From positions 8,060,001 to 8,124,000 of the forward strand of contig NC_135008.1 in assembly GCF_051020985.1 (NCBI RefSeq): 64,000 nt of DNA, written 5' to 3'. Both the position numbers and the translations under genes were made by a program. Below the pieces are notes generated by a model that was given only the letters and a program-made list of their open reading frames with translations, searched no databases and was not told where the DNA came from. This DNA comes from Nomia melanderi (Eukaryota > Arthropoda > Insecta > Hymenoptera > Halictidae). Below, in pieces: positions 44,530-56,422 of the stretch. Each line of letters starts with the position of its first letter. Positions within the stretch are counted from its first letter, which is position 1.

Positions 44530-45223
44530 TGTGATTCAAATTCCAGAAATGTAAACTTGTAATGAAGAACGATTGAACATGTCTGTGTTTAATATAATTC
44601 AATTGCATGTTTATGAAATTATGATTAATACCAAATGAAACAGTGTCGTCGGAATTGTATTTTACAGTTGGTACTAACGTACGGTTCCAAGAAATAAATT
44701 TAATATTCGTTTCCAAGCAGTTTTACAGGTTCGTTGGAAGTTTCAAATGACTGCCAGGCCACCCAAAGTTTGAATATAAAAGGCCTTTCCCGCGTACCGT
44801 GAATCGCGAAATGAGAAATTAATTCCTGAACAATGAATCCTGGAAATTATAACGCGTGCCGCCCTTTTCACGGAATTGCGAACTCGTGCCCACGCAATTT
44901 CTTCTCATCTTTCCCGTTGGATGAATTCCGTCTCGATGGCCGGCGTACAACACACAATGAAAATATAATTTATGATGAAATGTGAAATGAATTACACATC
45001 TTCCTAAGTATGCAAATAAATCATTGTTTCAAGCGAGTATATTTTAAACTGACTTAAATTTCAAGCACCGTTCGACTCTTTCCTTTTCAGAGGATAACAA
45101 GAAGTATTTTCAAATAAAACAGGATAACATTTTTAGTTTGGGGAAGTGTAAGTACCATATTCGATAACATGTATTAGATTACTATTTATTATAGATATCT
45201 AATAATACTTTTTAAAAATATTA
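44530..45223. other. Upstream segment, no feature seen
   Basis: AT-rich with a small GC-richer block near 44740-44950. Confidence 0.3.
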
Positions 45224-45227
45224 ATAA

Positions 45228-45442
45228 CACTAACACTACCGGACGGGTCAAACAGACCCATTTTAGAGTTTTTACTTTGTAAATATTCAAATTATGGAAG
45301 CACGTTTACGAAAGATTTTTATTTAAATTTGCGTATTTGCACGGATACGAGTTTAGGCGACCCTTCGAATTTCAAGAAACGTATCAATAACTTTTAGAGA
45401 AAATTAGAAATTTGTCACTGTAACTGCTCGGTAGCTTTAGTG
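45228..45442. mobile_element. TTAA MITE family A
   Basis: Ends CACTAACACTACCGG and CTCGGTAGCTTTAGTG; TTAA right. Hairpin GGGTCAAACAGACCC inside the left end. Confidence 0.84.
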
Positions 45443-45446
45443 TTAA

Positions 45447-45921
45447 ATAACAACAGTACTAATAATAATAGAAAATAATATTTTTTTATGATTGTTTGTT
45501 GGTAGACGAAATATATCCAGTGATTCACTTAAAGTTCGGTACATTGATTACAAGAATGTTCTTTTCGGGAATGTTGGAACATCGTTGAACTTTGATTCCT
45601 CGTTTCGTTTGGCGGGTTCGACCGTTCGATACATATATGCACACATGGCGAATTGATGCATTGTTGAAATGGCGCACGCCCAAAACATCCATCATGTTTC
45701 CGTGTCAACGACGTTAACGGTCGTCTCGCATGCAGCGCGCACAAAAAGGGCGATACCGCTCTGGCGATTTTTCGTCGGGTCACTGGAAGCGCGTAGGCCG
45801 TCAGACGTACATGAAAAAGAGCAACGATAAAATTCTGATTACCGTCCTGCTCCTTTTGTGTTTGCAAACTCTTTCCGGCGAACGTTGTTGTTTTCACAAT
45901 AACACGGCGAACTGACTCGCC
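45447..45921. other. Upstream segment, no feature seen
   Basis: Open frames on both strands at 45529-45915; no support for either. Confidence 0.3.
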
Positions 45922-45925
45922 TTAA

Positions 45926-46163
45926 CCCCTTGCCCTATGATTTATTTCTCCATTGTGATCGATACAACAACTTCGTTATTAATAATTTATTGGAAAAAAT
46001 GTTCGATGCATATCCTATGTCCACCTTTGCTCTAAAATATAATAATTGATAGCGGAAAAATAATATCTCATTTGAATTCATAAGAATTGAGTGATATTTA
46101 TGTTTATTAGATTCTGTTTAAAATCTTCACCACGAATCTCATAGGTTATTGTAAGCCAAGGGG
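45926..46163. mobile_element. TTAA MITE family H
   Basis: 238 bp, TTAA on both sides. Ends CCCCTTGCCCTATGA and GTAAGCCAAGGGG. A complete reference copy for this family in the window. Confidence 0.86.
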
Positions 46164-46167
46164 TTAA

Positions 46168-48505
46168 GAACTACAATACTAAGGGAGGAAGCGTAATTTA
46201 GAAAATTCCAACGAAGAAAAATGAAAAAAATGAAGGGAACATTTGCAGCTCAAAGTATATTCGAGGGAAGTTTCAATTAATCGCAATTAATATTTATACA
46301 ACGGATATTTATAATATGTAATATTGCGAATTGTTTATGTGCAAACTAATGACAAATATTTCTGTGGAGCGAAATCTTCAAGAAACAAAGAAAAAAGATA
46401 TTTGTTTAATAGCGATAATTCAGATTGATTAGATATCGTTGAAGAAATTTATTAATGAAAAATTGAATCGGTGTTGCAACATTTCAGTTCAAACTATTCT
46501 GCGTACGGAGAAGCGCGCTGTTTATATCGACAGTGAGCTGTTCCACGAGACGTAACCCTTGATTTCGTGGGAATATTAATAAAAATCGCAATATCAGGCG
46601 GCAGATTGCAGTTAGCGAGGTACGCCTGAAAAATTACATTCAAGCAATATGAGAGGTCGTGGCGAAGGGGTTAGACGATAGCGAACGAGCCCAGAACAAA
46701 AATGAAAGCCGGCTAAATGTACGCCGTAGCCGGCATGAATATGCATTCCCACCTGCTCCGTTCAGCCGTTTTACAAAAGATACCGGCTGAAATTTGGAGG
46801 AGAGCAAATACATTAAGGAAGCCATCCCCTTGAGAAACGACTGCGCTTCGAACGAGAAACGGACAGTCGACTGCATACAAAAGGGCATCCATTTCTTGGA
46901 AAATATTTAGGAACATGAGTTTTAATAAAATAATATCTTCCCCATATCAACAAAATCGAGTGTCGAATATTAGGAATAATCGTAAGACACACTTAAAATT
47001 ATAATTCACTTCTCATCCCTTGTGAACAAAGATAATTTAAAGTATCCAAAGCCTTCACCAAAGGAAGCTAACTTCTGTACTTAAATTTTGAATACTAAAA
47101 ACCACGCAAATTACACAATGATCCAGTGTTGAAGTTAAATAATTTTCTTATAACCTTGTATTTCAAATATAAAAGTTTCACGTCGCAATTAAAATCACAA
47201 TTTTCTCATTAGATTCCTATACAAGTAACAATCTTTCGACTCGCCAAATGTGAATAAGGAAAATAACAATTCGCAAAAATATCGATGGATTACACAAGGA
47301 ATCCAACAATGCTTCATCGCTGGAATGACATAAACTGGAACAATATGCATAATGTATCTTCTCACCGCCTAATTGTAATCCCATTCCCGTCGTAGACGTG
47401 TAAAACATGTACATTCGGAGTGAGCCGGTGTCCCGCGGGCAAATTGTACAAAGAAAGGAAATTAAATTCCGCAAATATTTATCGGAAAGCCACGAGCGGC
47501 AGGCAGTGGTTCGTTTGAAGTCGCTCAGCGCCCGATTAGCAGCGTCGCACGTGCACCGTTTCCAATCATCCCTCGCAGAACCCGTTCGATCGGGTCCAGC
47601 GAAGGACGTGGACACGGGGATGATCACACGTACACACACGCCGTCACGCACACAACCTTCTGGCGTAATGCCAAATTGCACCGATATTGATTACCGATCG
47701 ATAATCAGATTTCCAGCGTACCCAACGGATGTCGCACAATGCTGGCCGTTTGACGAAAAGCTGGCCAAAATTCAATTTTCCAAGTATACAGCAGCTTTTA
47801 GGTAATGGAAGATTTATCGTGTACGTATCGATGCGTGCATAGCCGCTGGACATTTTTAAATATGTCGACTGTTTACCGAGATACAAGCCAAACTTGACGA
47901 CACTTCGTGTCTCCTGAGTTAAAAATTGTAACTTATTAATCGCAAAAATTGGAGCACCCTAAAATTAATTTTAATCGCGTCTTCATTTTATATTGTAATT
48001 AAATATTTACATTAGAATTAAATATATTAAGAAATAATTATAAAACAGTATATATTATAATAGAATGTTATAAAAACCTCGTTACTAGTCTAAGTGTTTC
48101 TATTTTTGTAAATAGTATTTTAAATGTATATATAAATTGTAGTACACAACAATCTCGAACTATGTGCATCAGAAACGCGATTTACACTAATTAACATCCG
48201 AGATCCCCATGTAACAATTTAAAACAGTTGTTCTCGTAACGGTTTCAATATCCGTGAAGAAGCAACGAGATCGATGACGTCGGATGATCGAATGAGTTAT
48301 GAAGTAAACGAACAGCTGGTCGCAAAAGGGGGGTGGCTCAGAGGTATCCGAGCGGCTGATATATCGCGTGAAAAACTGTGCACGGTCGAGCGGGCGAGAC
48401 GCGCTCGGCGAAAACCTGTGGATAAAGCTCGATTCACACTAGCGGTCAACGATACAGACAGATCACAAGCAATCACGATCGAAGATTTTACAGAGGCATT
48501 CATGT
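46168..48505. other. Upstream segment with CpG-rich blocks (about 46540-46900, 47400-47800, 48230-48480)
   Basis: No gene or repeat recognised; open frames occur on both strands. Confidence 0.3.
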
Positions 48506-48509
48506 TTAA

Positions 48510-48735
48510 CACGTTGACTGCCACGGTGGTCACCGGAGCTTCCAAATTGCTGAAGAACAATTACAATAAAGAACATGATTCTAAATAAAAATATTTAGTA
48601 ACATAAGCATCTAGATCATAGCGTAACACTGTAATAATAAGTCCTTAATAATTATTTTCAATATCATTTGCCTTCGTTATTATGGAATACGTATTATTAT
48701 TCAAAACCCTGGAAATTCTCGTGGCAGTCAACGTG
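48510..48735. mobile_element. TTAA MITE family C
   Basis: 226 bp, TTAA on both sides. Ends CACGTTGACTGCCACGG and CGTGGCAGTCAACGTG. Reduced hairpin (GGTCACCGGAGC) inside the left end. Confidence 0.87.
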
Positions 48736-48739
48736 TTAA

Positions 48740-49575
48740 CCATCGAAAACAAATATTTTCATTTTACGCGACGAGTAATATTGTCTAAACTAAGATCATA
48801 CAATTCGCCGTTTTCTCGAATAAATTTTATTAAGTCCAATAAATGTTATTCGTCAAATCTCGATCGACTATTCAATCGAATGTTATTCAGTTGTTTATAT
48901 CCGTACGTTCATACGATGAATCCTTGCTCGATCTTTGCTCGATCCCGTTCTATTTTCGTTCAACGAAAACAACAAACAATGAAGACATATTGAGCAGATC
49001 CATCATGTGGACAGACCTTTACAGTGAGCGAGTCGGTAAACGGTCGCGTGAGTGCTTAGCGGGTGACATATTGCGGCCGCGAGGCCGCTCCGCGTGTAAA
49101 CACGTGGCGAAGGTGTACGCGGAACTCGGACCGGCTTATTGAGTCCAGACAGGAGTGTCGGCGGATCCGTGTAACAATATTGTACTCGTGGAGGATCGGC
49201 AGGAACAGAGGAATCGGGGAATCTTTGTTTTCGCATGGTTCGAGGGGCATACTTTCCTTGAATTTACCCGTTGCATTCCTGTTCGTCGGTAGTGTACGCT
49301 ATTGGCTACGTTTTGGATTTTCGGAACGGAATTGGGAGAGATTCTTACGTTTTGAGAAATAAATATTTATTACGGGTGAGGATAAAATTCATTTCCGGCA
49401 CTCTTTGCTTTACGAGTTCCAACCTGGGCATAACGCCACGGAGGCTCATAAAGATACGCTCCGTTTCTGAACCATCTAAAGTGTGCACGGTTCGAAGATG
49501 GTTTTCATATTTTCATTTGCATAACTTTATTATTTTCTTTTATAGCCAAAAGACAGGGTTTTCTTTAGAGCCACC
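48740..49575. other. Upstream segment with CpG-rich island (about 49000-49480)
   Basis: No gene supported. Confidence 0.3.
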
Positions 49576-49576
49576 T

Positions 49577-49786
49577 TGAAAGAGTTAATAGATGAAGGAA
49601 GATTACGGAGAATAACCAATGTATCATTAAGATTAAAACTATCGCGCGATTGGATTAACTTATTTATAAGTTCTTATAAAAATTGCAAATACACAAATTT
49701 GTTTCACAATTTTCCGCGAAAGTCACAATTCAAGCAAACTAAACGTTCTAAAATGGGTCAATCTAACCCGTCTGGTAGTTTCAGTG
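49577..49786. mobile_element. TTAA MITE family A (inverted), decayed left end
   Basis: Right end GGGTCAATCTAACCC (hairpin), then CGTCTGGTAGTTTCAGTG before TTAA 49787-49790. The left boundary is approximate. Confidence 0.6.
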
Positions 49787-49790
49787 TTAA

Positions 49791-49992
49791 CGCTGGAACT
49801 ACCGAGCACTTAATAAGGTCGACATGTAATCCCTATGAAAATTGTGATAATAGATTATTCTTAGTTTCTTCAGATATTCATTATAGTATTCAAGTGAAGA
49901 TATTTACTTTCAAAATCATTTTGAACATTCAATGCTTCAAGAAACAAGAAAACCGAAACCAATCATTTTCACTGGTACGGTAGCTCTAACAA
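49791..49992. mobile_element. TTAA MITE family A, abutting the previous one
   Basis: Ends CGCTGGAACTACCGAGC and ACGGTAGCTCTAACAA. It shares the TTAA at 49787-49790 with its neighbour; TTAA 49993-49996 at the right. Confidence 0.75.
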
Positions 49993-49996
49993 TTAA

Positions 49997-50925
49997 TCTT
50001 CCTCCTAACCTTAAACGCATAAGTTAAACTTTCCCTGAAAAGTCGACGAAACTTTCAACCCTAACGCAACTGTCAATTCGCGACTCTCCGGTGACCCAAA
50101 TCGGCATGAACGCGTCAATCAAAGAGCCTCCCACGTTCTAAACCAACGTAAAAGCGAAGATCCGGGTAACAATGATTATCGGTACATCCGCGTAATTCAC
50201 GGGCGCCAGCGAAGCTGAACGCCGTGCGAGCGTCGAGCTGCTGATAACGGTCCGTATCCCATGAACGATTCGGCGAACAGGAGGCATCCGCCGCTATGAG
50301 CCGAATATGAATACGCGAGGCGGCTGATTGAAGGGACATGCACCGTAGAAATAGAGTGCGGACGCGCAGGGGCGCACGGATGGGGTCCGGGGCGCTGGAA
50401 GGGTGTACTGTCTACCCCTAATGAATCTATTAGGGTCGTCGTTCCCCCCTCGGCTGGCAATCACTACCGACAACGCGGCCGCGCGTGCACACTGCTACCC
50501 GCTCGCACGGACGCGGACCAAATATCCAGAGAGTTATTTATGAAAGTCGATGTTTGAACGGATAGTATCGCTAAGCACCCCGCAGCCAGCATGCAGAAGC
50601 GACCAATCGATTAAACTCCGGAGGGATAATGACGTTAGAGATTGCAATTTCTGACGAGTGCCTGGCCGGCGGGCGGGCGAGAGTCAAGGTCGGCGGTGAT
50701 TAATACTTAGCGCTCTCGTGACGGGTTATTGGAATTCGTTTAGCCGGCCTGGGAAACCGATCATCCCTGTTTACAGTTGTACAATAGCCCACTCGACCAA
50801 TCGAGGAACGATTGTTTCGCGCCAAGTAAATCATCGCGAGGTCCCGTTGTTGCTGTGATTGGGAAAGAGGCTGGGATATCTGGCCTTCGAGCTTGAACGA
50901 GTTGGATTCAACAGTTTGCGTTCGG
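49997..50925. other. Upstream segment, CpG-rich island (about 50040-50900)
   Basis: Minus-strand open frames without splice support; repeat-free. Confidence 0.3.
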
Positions 50926-50929
50926 AAGG

Positions 50930-51132
50930 TTTCTTTTTTATTGGAAATTGCTATGTTTTCTGGCGAGATAGGGATGTTTTTGGAGACTTGAAGAGGGAGC
51001 GTGGGTAAATCGAGGAAGAGAGTTTATTGCGATGTTTCGTGTATTGATGCGTTTTAGATAGTTTAATGGTAAATATTGAACTATGTAGTTTGTCTGTATC
51101 GAGGTTGTGGCTGAGAGCCTCTACGCAAAGGG
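50930..51132. mobile_element. Family E remnant
   Basis: Right end CTCTACGCAAAGGG before TTAA, with the reduced hairpin AGGTTGTGGCTGAGAGCCTCT. Left part decayed. Confidence 0.5.
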
Positions 51133-51136
51133 TTAA

Positions 51137-54100
51137 TTAAACGTAGCTACTCGGAAATTGTGAGAAACTAATTTTCGTTTGTATGTTTTGCTAGATTGAT
51201 GCTTCGAAGATTTCACAATGTAAATTTAATATTGAAACTTGAAGGATCGTCGTGGTAATACAGTTTTAAGCAGAGATCGCTTGAAAATTTTATGAAATCA
51301 ATTTCCTTTTACAAGCTTCCACAAGTTGCGTTCGAAAGGTTCCGCAAAAGAAATTTCGCAAACCCATTAGATTCGCGTTACAACGTACCCGGGATATCAA
51401 TCCAACGGAAACGCGTGAAAGGAAATTGAATTTTCGCGATATCCAAGCAGTCGCGATCCACTAATGCCGACTTCTTCTGGCTCAAAACTCGGAATGCAGC
51501 CGAGAAGTCGCAGAGGCGGGGGGGAATCAGCGCGGTGTCGCTCGATACGACGCGATAATCCGAGAATAAAACGTCCGGGATTTCATCAGACCCGTAAAAA
51601 CCCCCGAACTGTCACTTATACAATTCGCCTCCGTTCCCCAGTTATTCGGGGGATGAACGCAATGACAAGAAAAATTCCCGACCGAAAGCTTTATAAAAGA
51701 GCGAGAGACCCCGGCGTCCTCGGAGCCACTTCACTCTGCTTTTTATTAGATATTGTCCTCGTAACATAACCTCGTGGTGGGCTTGGTTTCTATGGAATAT
51801 GTGGGTCGTGGGATTGTATCGTCTGCGAAAGAAAAGGGCGCGGCGGGGACGCCAGAGGAGAGGACGACAGGAAAAAAGGTACTATAAGGAGGAACCTTAA
51901 ACGAAATCACCCGACCACCTTCGAAGCTCGCTTGGGGATCGTTGGGCCCTCTTAGGCGGTAGCTAAAGATTACACGGGTCGCGCGGCGATGAAACGAAAG
52001 CCAATCTCGGTTATTGGTTCCGGTGTACCAGGATTCATGGCTGCCGTCCGCAGAATTGGACGAATCTCGCGGCTGAAATGTGTCAGCCGTGTTAAGGGTC
52101 GTCGAACGATCGGGTTAACTTATCCGCGCTGCTGTAATAGGTCTGGCATGTAAGGTTTCCCCGATACTGCTCGTTCTTCTAATTATTTGCTTCGAGTTTC
52201 GCGTCGAATGACGAGGGATGCTCGTCTGTAATCGGCGTCCGCAGTTGTAAGGAGAAGGTAAACAGGAAAGTTTTACGATTTGAGTAAATAGTTCGTAGAA
52301 GAGTGAGGATAAGTTTATAAGAGAGGCTTTTTGTTTGTTGTGTCACGAGCTGTTGAGATTAAGGATTCATTTGACATTGATATTGAGATTCGAAATGTGG
52401 AAGTTGTTTATTGTTGATTGACTAGGTGGATAATGTGTCTTTGGTACATTGATAAATTGTCGAATGAATTTGTTGCTGGTAAAATTTCAAAAATTGAATG
52501 GTAAGACAGAACGAAACAGGTAACGAAGAGGATGCTTTAAGGTAAACATAATAAGCGAAGCACCTTTTAAATGAAAGCTTGTCAACCACGAAATATAGAG
52601 TGCCGGGAGTTACAGAAGTCCTATTGAAGCCTACTTCGCCTAATATCAGGGGCATCGATCCCATCAAAGCTTCTTTGAAGATTCCCGGTCTGTTTCAAAG
52701 CACGTTCCACTCGAGCAAAAAGTAACTCCTAACGAGTCAAGGTTACGATGAGGAATACGAGGTCGGCGCAAAAGGGGAGCGAATTTAGAAAGGGGGTAAG
52801 AGGTTTACATTGAAAGCAAGTCATCTTTCAATAATATTTACTAATATCAGACGACTGGCGCGCCCTCTGATTGAAGAGATAAATGAATCTTCGAATACAA
52901 TACACTTGGTTCATTGATACAAACAAAAGGGGATGACTTACACAAAGCAAACTTTGCCTGTCGACAGATCTTAACATAATATTAACACAATATTCCTTTC
53001 CACTTCAAATTTACCTTGACCAATACAATTCCTCGAAACTGTACCATTTGTACCATTCACTTACAACAAAGGTTACACAAACAAAACACAACAGAAAACT
53101 ACCCCTGACTACTTGCACTGCATCATGCCATCGTTTCGTGTACATCGTCTAAGAATTTCCTACCAAGAAGATATAATATTACAGAGAGACTTCCTTTCAC
53201 TGAAGTTTCCCTCAGACCCCGTCTCCGGTTCCCGTCTCGCAGTGTTCGCCGAGCCAGGAGGAAATATGTGCGCGAGAAAACCAGACGGACGATAAATTGA
53301 AGAGGCGCGAAAAAAAGGAAGCGTCGCCTTTGAGCGTTTTGAGTGGCAATTATTCGCTCGGTCCTCAAATTACTTACTCTAGTAATTTTATTCTGTCGCC
53401 AGCCTTTTCTTCCAGTTTCGCCTCGCCCCCTTACAGCCTCCCGCCCCCTCCTCTGCCGCCGCCGTCAGCCGTGTCCCCTTCGCGGGCTTATCCTTCAGAG
53501 AGCCACGCCGCCGGAAATTATCTTAAAACGCCAGCCCCGTCTCAAAAGAGGAACATCTTACGCAGTTTTCAGTCGAGGACACATCAATACGCGGAGAAAT
53601 GTATCGCGGCCGAAAGTTCGCGGGGAAGAAAGGACCTGGCGAGAGCAGACAAGCAACTTTTGCTCTTTGCGCTGCTCGGCTGCCGCTCCTTGGTTGGCTG
53701 TCCTGGGAAAAAGACGGACAAACGTCGCGTGACGCGTTTGAAGGAAACGTCTCTTGTCCCCGGCGTGGAAAGCGCATCTATGTAAGCGGTTAAGTGAAGA
53801 CGAAGCGGAGGGCGATTCGTAATGGGGGCGAAGTTTCCTGGGGCTATGCACGTGTTTCAACGAATTCAATTTCCCGGAATTTTGGTGAACAGTAGTTCTT
53901 AAGAAGTAGTAGGAAAGGAAATCAATCCAGAAATTTTGGTTTGGAATTGTCGGCGTTGAAGAAGAAACGAATATTTGCATAGTTTTGATTGGAATAAACA
54001 GGAAATAGAGAGGCTAGTAGAATTTCTGTTATTTCCATTGCTCGTACTGGAAAAAACTTGGAATTGAAGGTATGGGCAACATTGAAAAATACGAAGAAAT

Positions 54101-54197
54101 ACGGTAGGATGAGAATGAAAAATTGATACATACAGTTCTGTTTTGCTGAAAGTTAAGTTTAATTATTCGTAGATCTATCGTTACTCATTTTCTTGAT
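51137..54197. other. Upstream segment, several CpG-rich blocks (about 51340-52260, 52620-53860)
   Basis: Contains the longest unsupported open frames of this side (53297-53785 plus, 53558-53980 minus). They oppose each other and lack splice or domain support. Confidence 0.3.
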
Positions 54198-54201
54198 TTA
54201 A

Positions 54202-54405
54202 CACTAGAACTACCGAGCAGTTAAACTAACTTTTGAAAATTCCTGTATGGAAACTCCAAGACTATTTATTGAGACCTTAATTGATTTACAATTCAATCTT
54301 CGTATTGCCAAATCGGTTTCTTTAGTAATTTCTCAGAGACACATCTGTTATCTTTTTAATAATCGCAAAATGGAGACATCAAGAATGCGTCTGATAGTTT
54401 TAGTG
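54202..54405. mobile_element. TTAA MITE family A
   Basis: 204 bp, TTAA on both sides. Ends CACTAGAACTACCGAGCAG and CGTCTGATAGTTTTAGTG. The hairpin at the right end is lost. Confidence 0.84.
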
Positions 54406-54409
54406 TTAA

Positions 54410-56178
54410 ATTTGGGATCCATGCCTTGAGAGAGTTTTAACATGTTCCCGGAAGGCAGAAAAGGGACCAGGTTGTAATCAAAAGACCCGCTTCCATGTGC
54501 TCTAATTTCATCAAGCGAGGTATCGAATCGAACTCGATCGACAAACGCTTCGTTACTCACCGCTGGGGTGTACCATAACACCTAAATTTCTATTTCACAG
54601 ACCGTCTCTCTTTACGGGAAGTTCGGCGTGCCGAGAGCCCGAAAAACTTTTCGGGAACGTTCCCGAATGTCCAAATCCAATACTGCAACTGTGCTCGACG
54701 ACTAAATTGAACGCTTGATCTAATTTAAGTCAGCCGAAACGGGCTTCTACTCGCGTCTCCGTGCGTCGACACCTGAGGATTCTCAACGGGGAAAAATAAA
54801 AGGCACGGCACCGGTAAACTCGATCACGGCTCGTTCTGAAAATGATTTCGCAACGGGTTAACTAGCGGACACTATAATCAAATTATACAACAGGAAACTC
54901 GATACGCAAGTTAAATATTTCTAAAGTAAAGAATTACTGACTCTATTGCAGTTAAAATCCACTTATACGGAAAGTATAACAACGTTTCTCTATATATTCA
55001 TCAACTTTACAAAAACATAACAGTTGAAACCTAATTCTCATTTAATTCAATTAAGAACGTATGAATCTTTCATAACTTCGTCACTCCACTAACAAACTAA
55101 CTACTAAACACATTAATCGAAATAAGTAAACCCACCTTCTAGACGCCATCTTATTTCAACAATATTATCCTCTACCATTTCCACGCAATTGCCAAAACAC
55201 GAAACATTAATATTCACAGTGGAATAATATTATTTCAATCAGACTGTTACTTCTAACACCGTGCGAAGCCGGAGTCACAATCGCATCGAAAATCGAAACA
55301 ACCGATATGTTCCTCCGCAGCGGCGGAAATGTCAACTATATTACCATCGCTGTGCGCGTCACGCGAGTTACATGCCGCCGCTCGATTTCATCGCGTATAC
55401 CTTCGGCCCGACCGATCCTACCGGGAATAAAATCAATGTTTGGCCCGTTGCGAAAGGGTTTCCGCGGCAGACGCGAGGGAGGTGTCCGAGAAGGGTGTCG
55501 GAGCTGTCGCCCGCAGTGATACCGGCGCGCAACGCGGATTATCCGGTTTCCCTGCCGGTAGACATTGCTCAATTGAAATCTACATCGGTGGTCACACGTG
55601 AGCACGATCGTTTGCGGCCGTGGGGCTGGCCTCACCAAGGGCGCTGGACCTGATCAATCCCGTTCGGAGGCTCGCGGGCAATCCCAAGCAACTTCTCCTG
55701 TCCGTCGCCTCTGACACCCCCCACTCCCCTTCGCAGTCCCGATTAATCAATCGTACGGTTTACTTTCGTTTTGAAATTTAATCTTACACACGGGCCCGTG
55801 TGTATTCAACCGATCGCCGGCCTCGGTCTATAGATTTTACGGTTCTTTTTTCTTGTTGCGCAGGTACGACTTCGTCGGCGTTCACTGAACCGACTGCGAA
55901 CGGTTTGAGGACGCAGTGCTCACAAGGGAACCTTTCCAACCGGCACCGATTCCGATGAAACTTATGTGAGACATAGTTGTTAAGAAAATATTTCATACGT
56001 ATTTTTTCTTATTCGACATGCACTTCGAAGGGGACGTTAACTGGACGTTACAGGCTTGGTACAGCGAATTCAACCCTCTCTGATATGAATTTATTTTTGT
56101 GACTATAATAAAATTGATGCAGTATGAAATGAATAAATATCAACTTATAAATATAAATTGACAGTGTATTCGATACTG
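54410..56178. other. Upstream segment with CpG-rich blocks (about 54600-54860, 55260-55960)
   Basis: A 130-codon open frame at 55261-55653 overlaps a 100-codon minus frame; neither is supported. Confidence 0.3.
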
Positions 56179-56182
56179 TTAA

Positions 56183-56418
56183 CACGTTGACCGCCACGGG
56201 AATTTTTTGCGTTTTGTATATTGCTCGATCTTTCGTAACGAAGGCAAATGGCATTGGAATCAGTTATTAATGGTGTGATATCATAGTTCTTGAGTTACAC
56301 GATTATTCAGTTACTTGTGTTATTGAATATTTCGATTCGACATCAGTTTCCTTTGTGTGATTGTCTTCAAGTAGTTCGTAAGCTCCGGTCGTCAGTAACC
56401 ACTGTGGCGGTCAACGTG
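56183..56418. mobile_element. TTAA MITE family C (inverted)
   Basis: 236 bp, TTAA on both sides. Ends CACGTTGACCGCCACGG and TGTGGCGGTCAACGTG. Confidence 0.87.
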
Positions 56419-56422
56419 TTAA

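Noticed and set aside
45529..45915. 122-codon minus frame
   Set aside because: No splice sites in phase and no recognisable domain; an opposing plus frame also exists.
49576..49983. Plus-strand open frame of 135 codons
   Set aside because: It runs across two abutting family A elements; no conserved domain, and the repeat explains it.
53297..53980. 162-codon plus frame and 140-codon minus frame
   Set aside because: They overlap in opposite directions in a CpG-rich block, where chance open frames are long; no splice sites or motifs fit.
55261..55653. 130-codon plus-strand frame
   Set aside because: Opposed by a 100-codon minus frame over the same bases; no splice or motif support.
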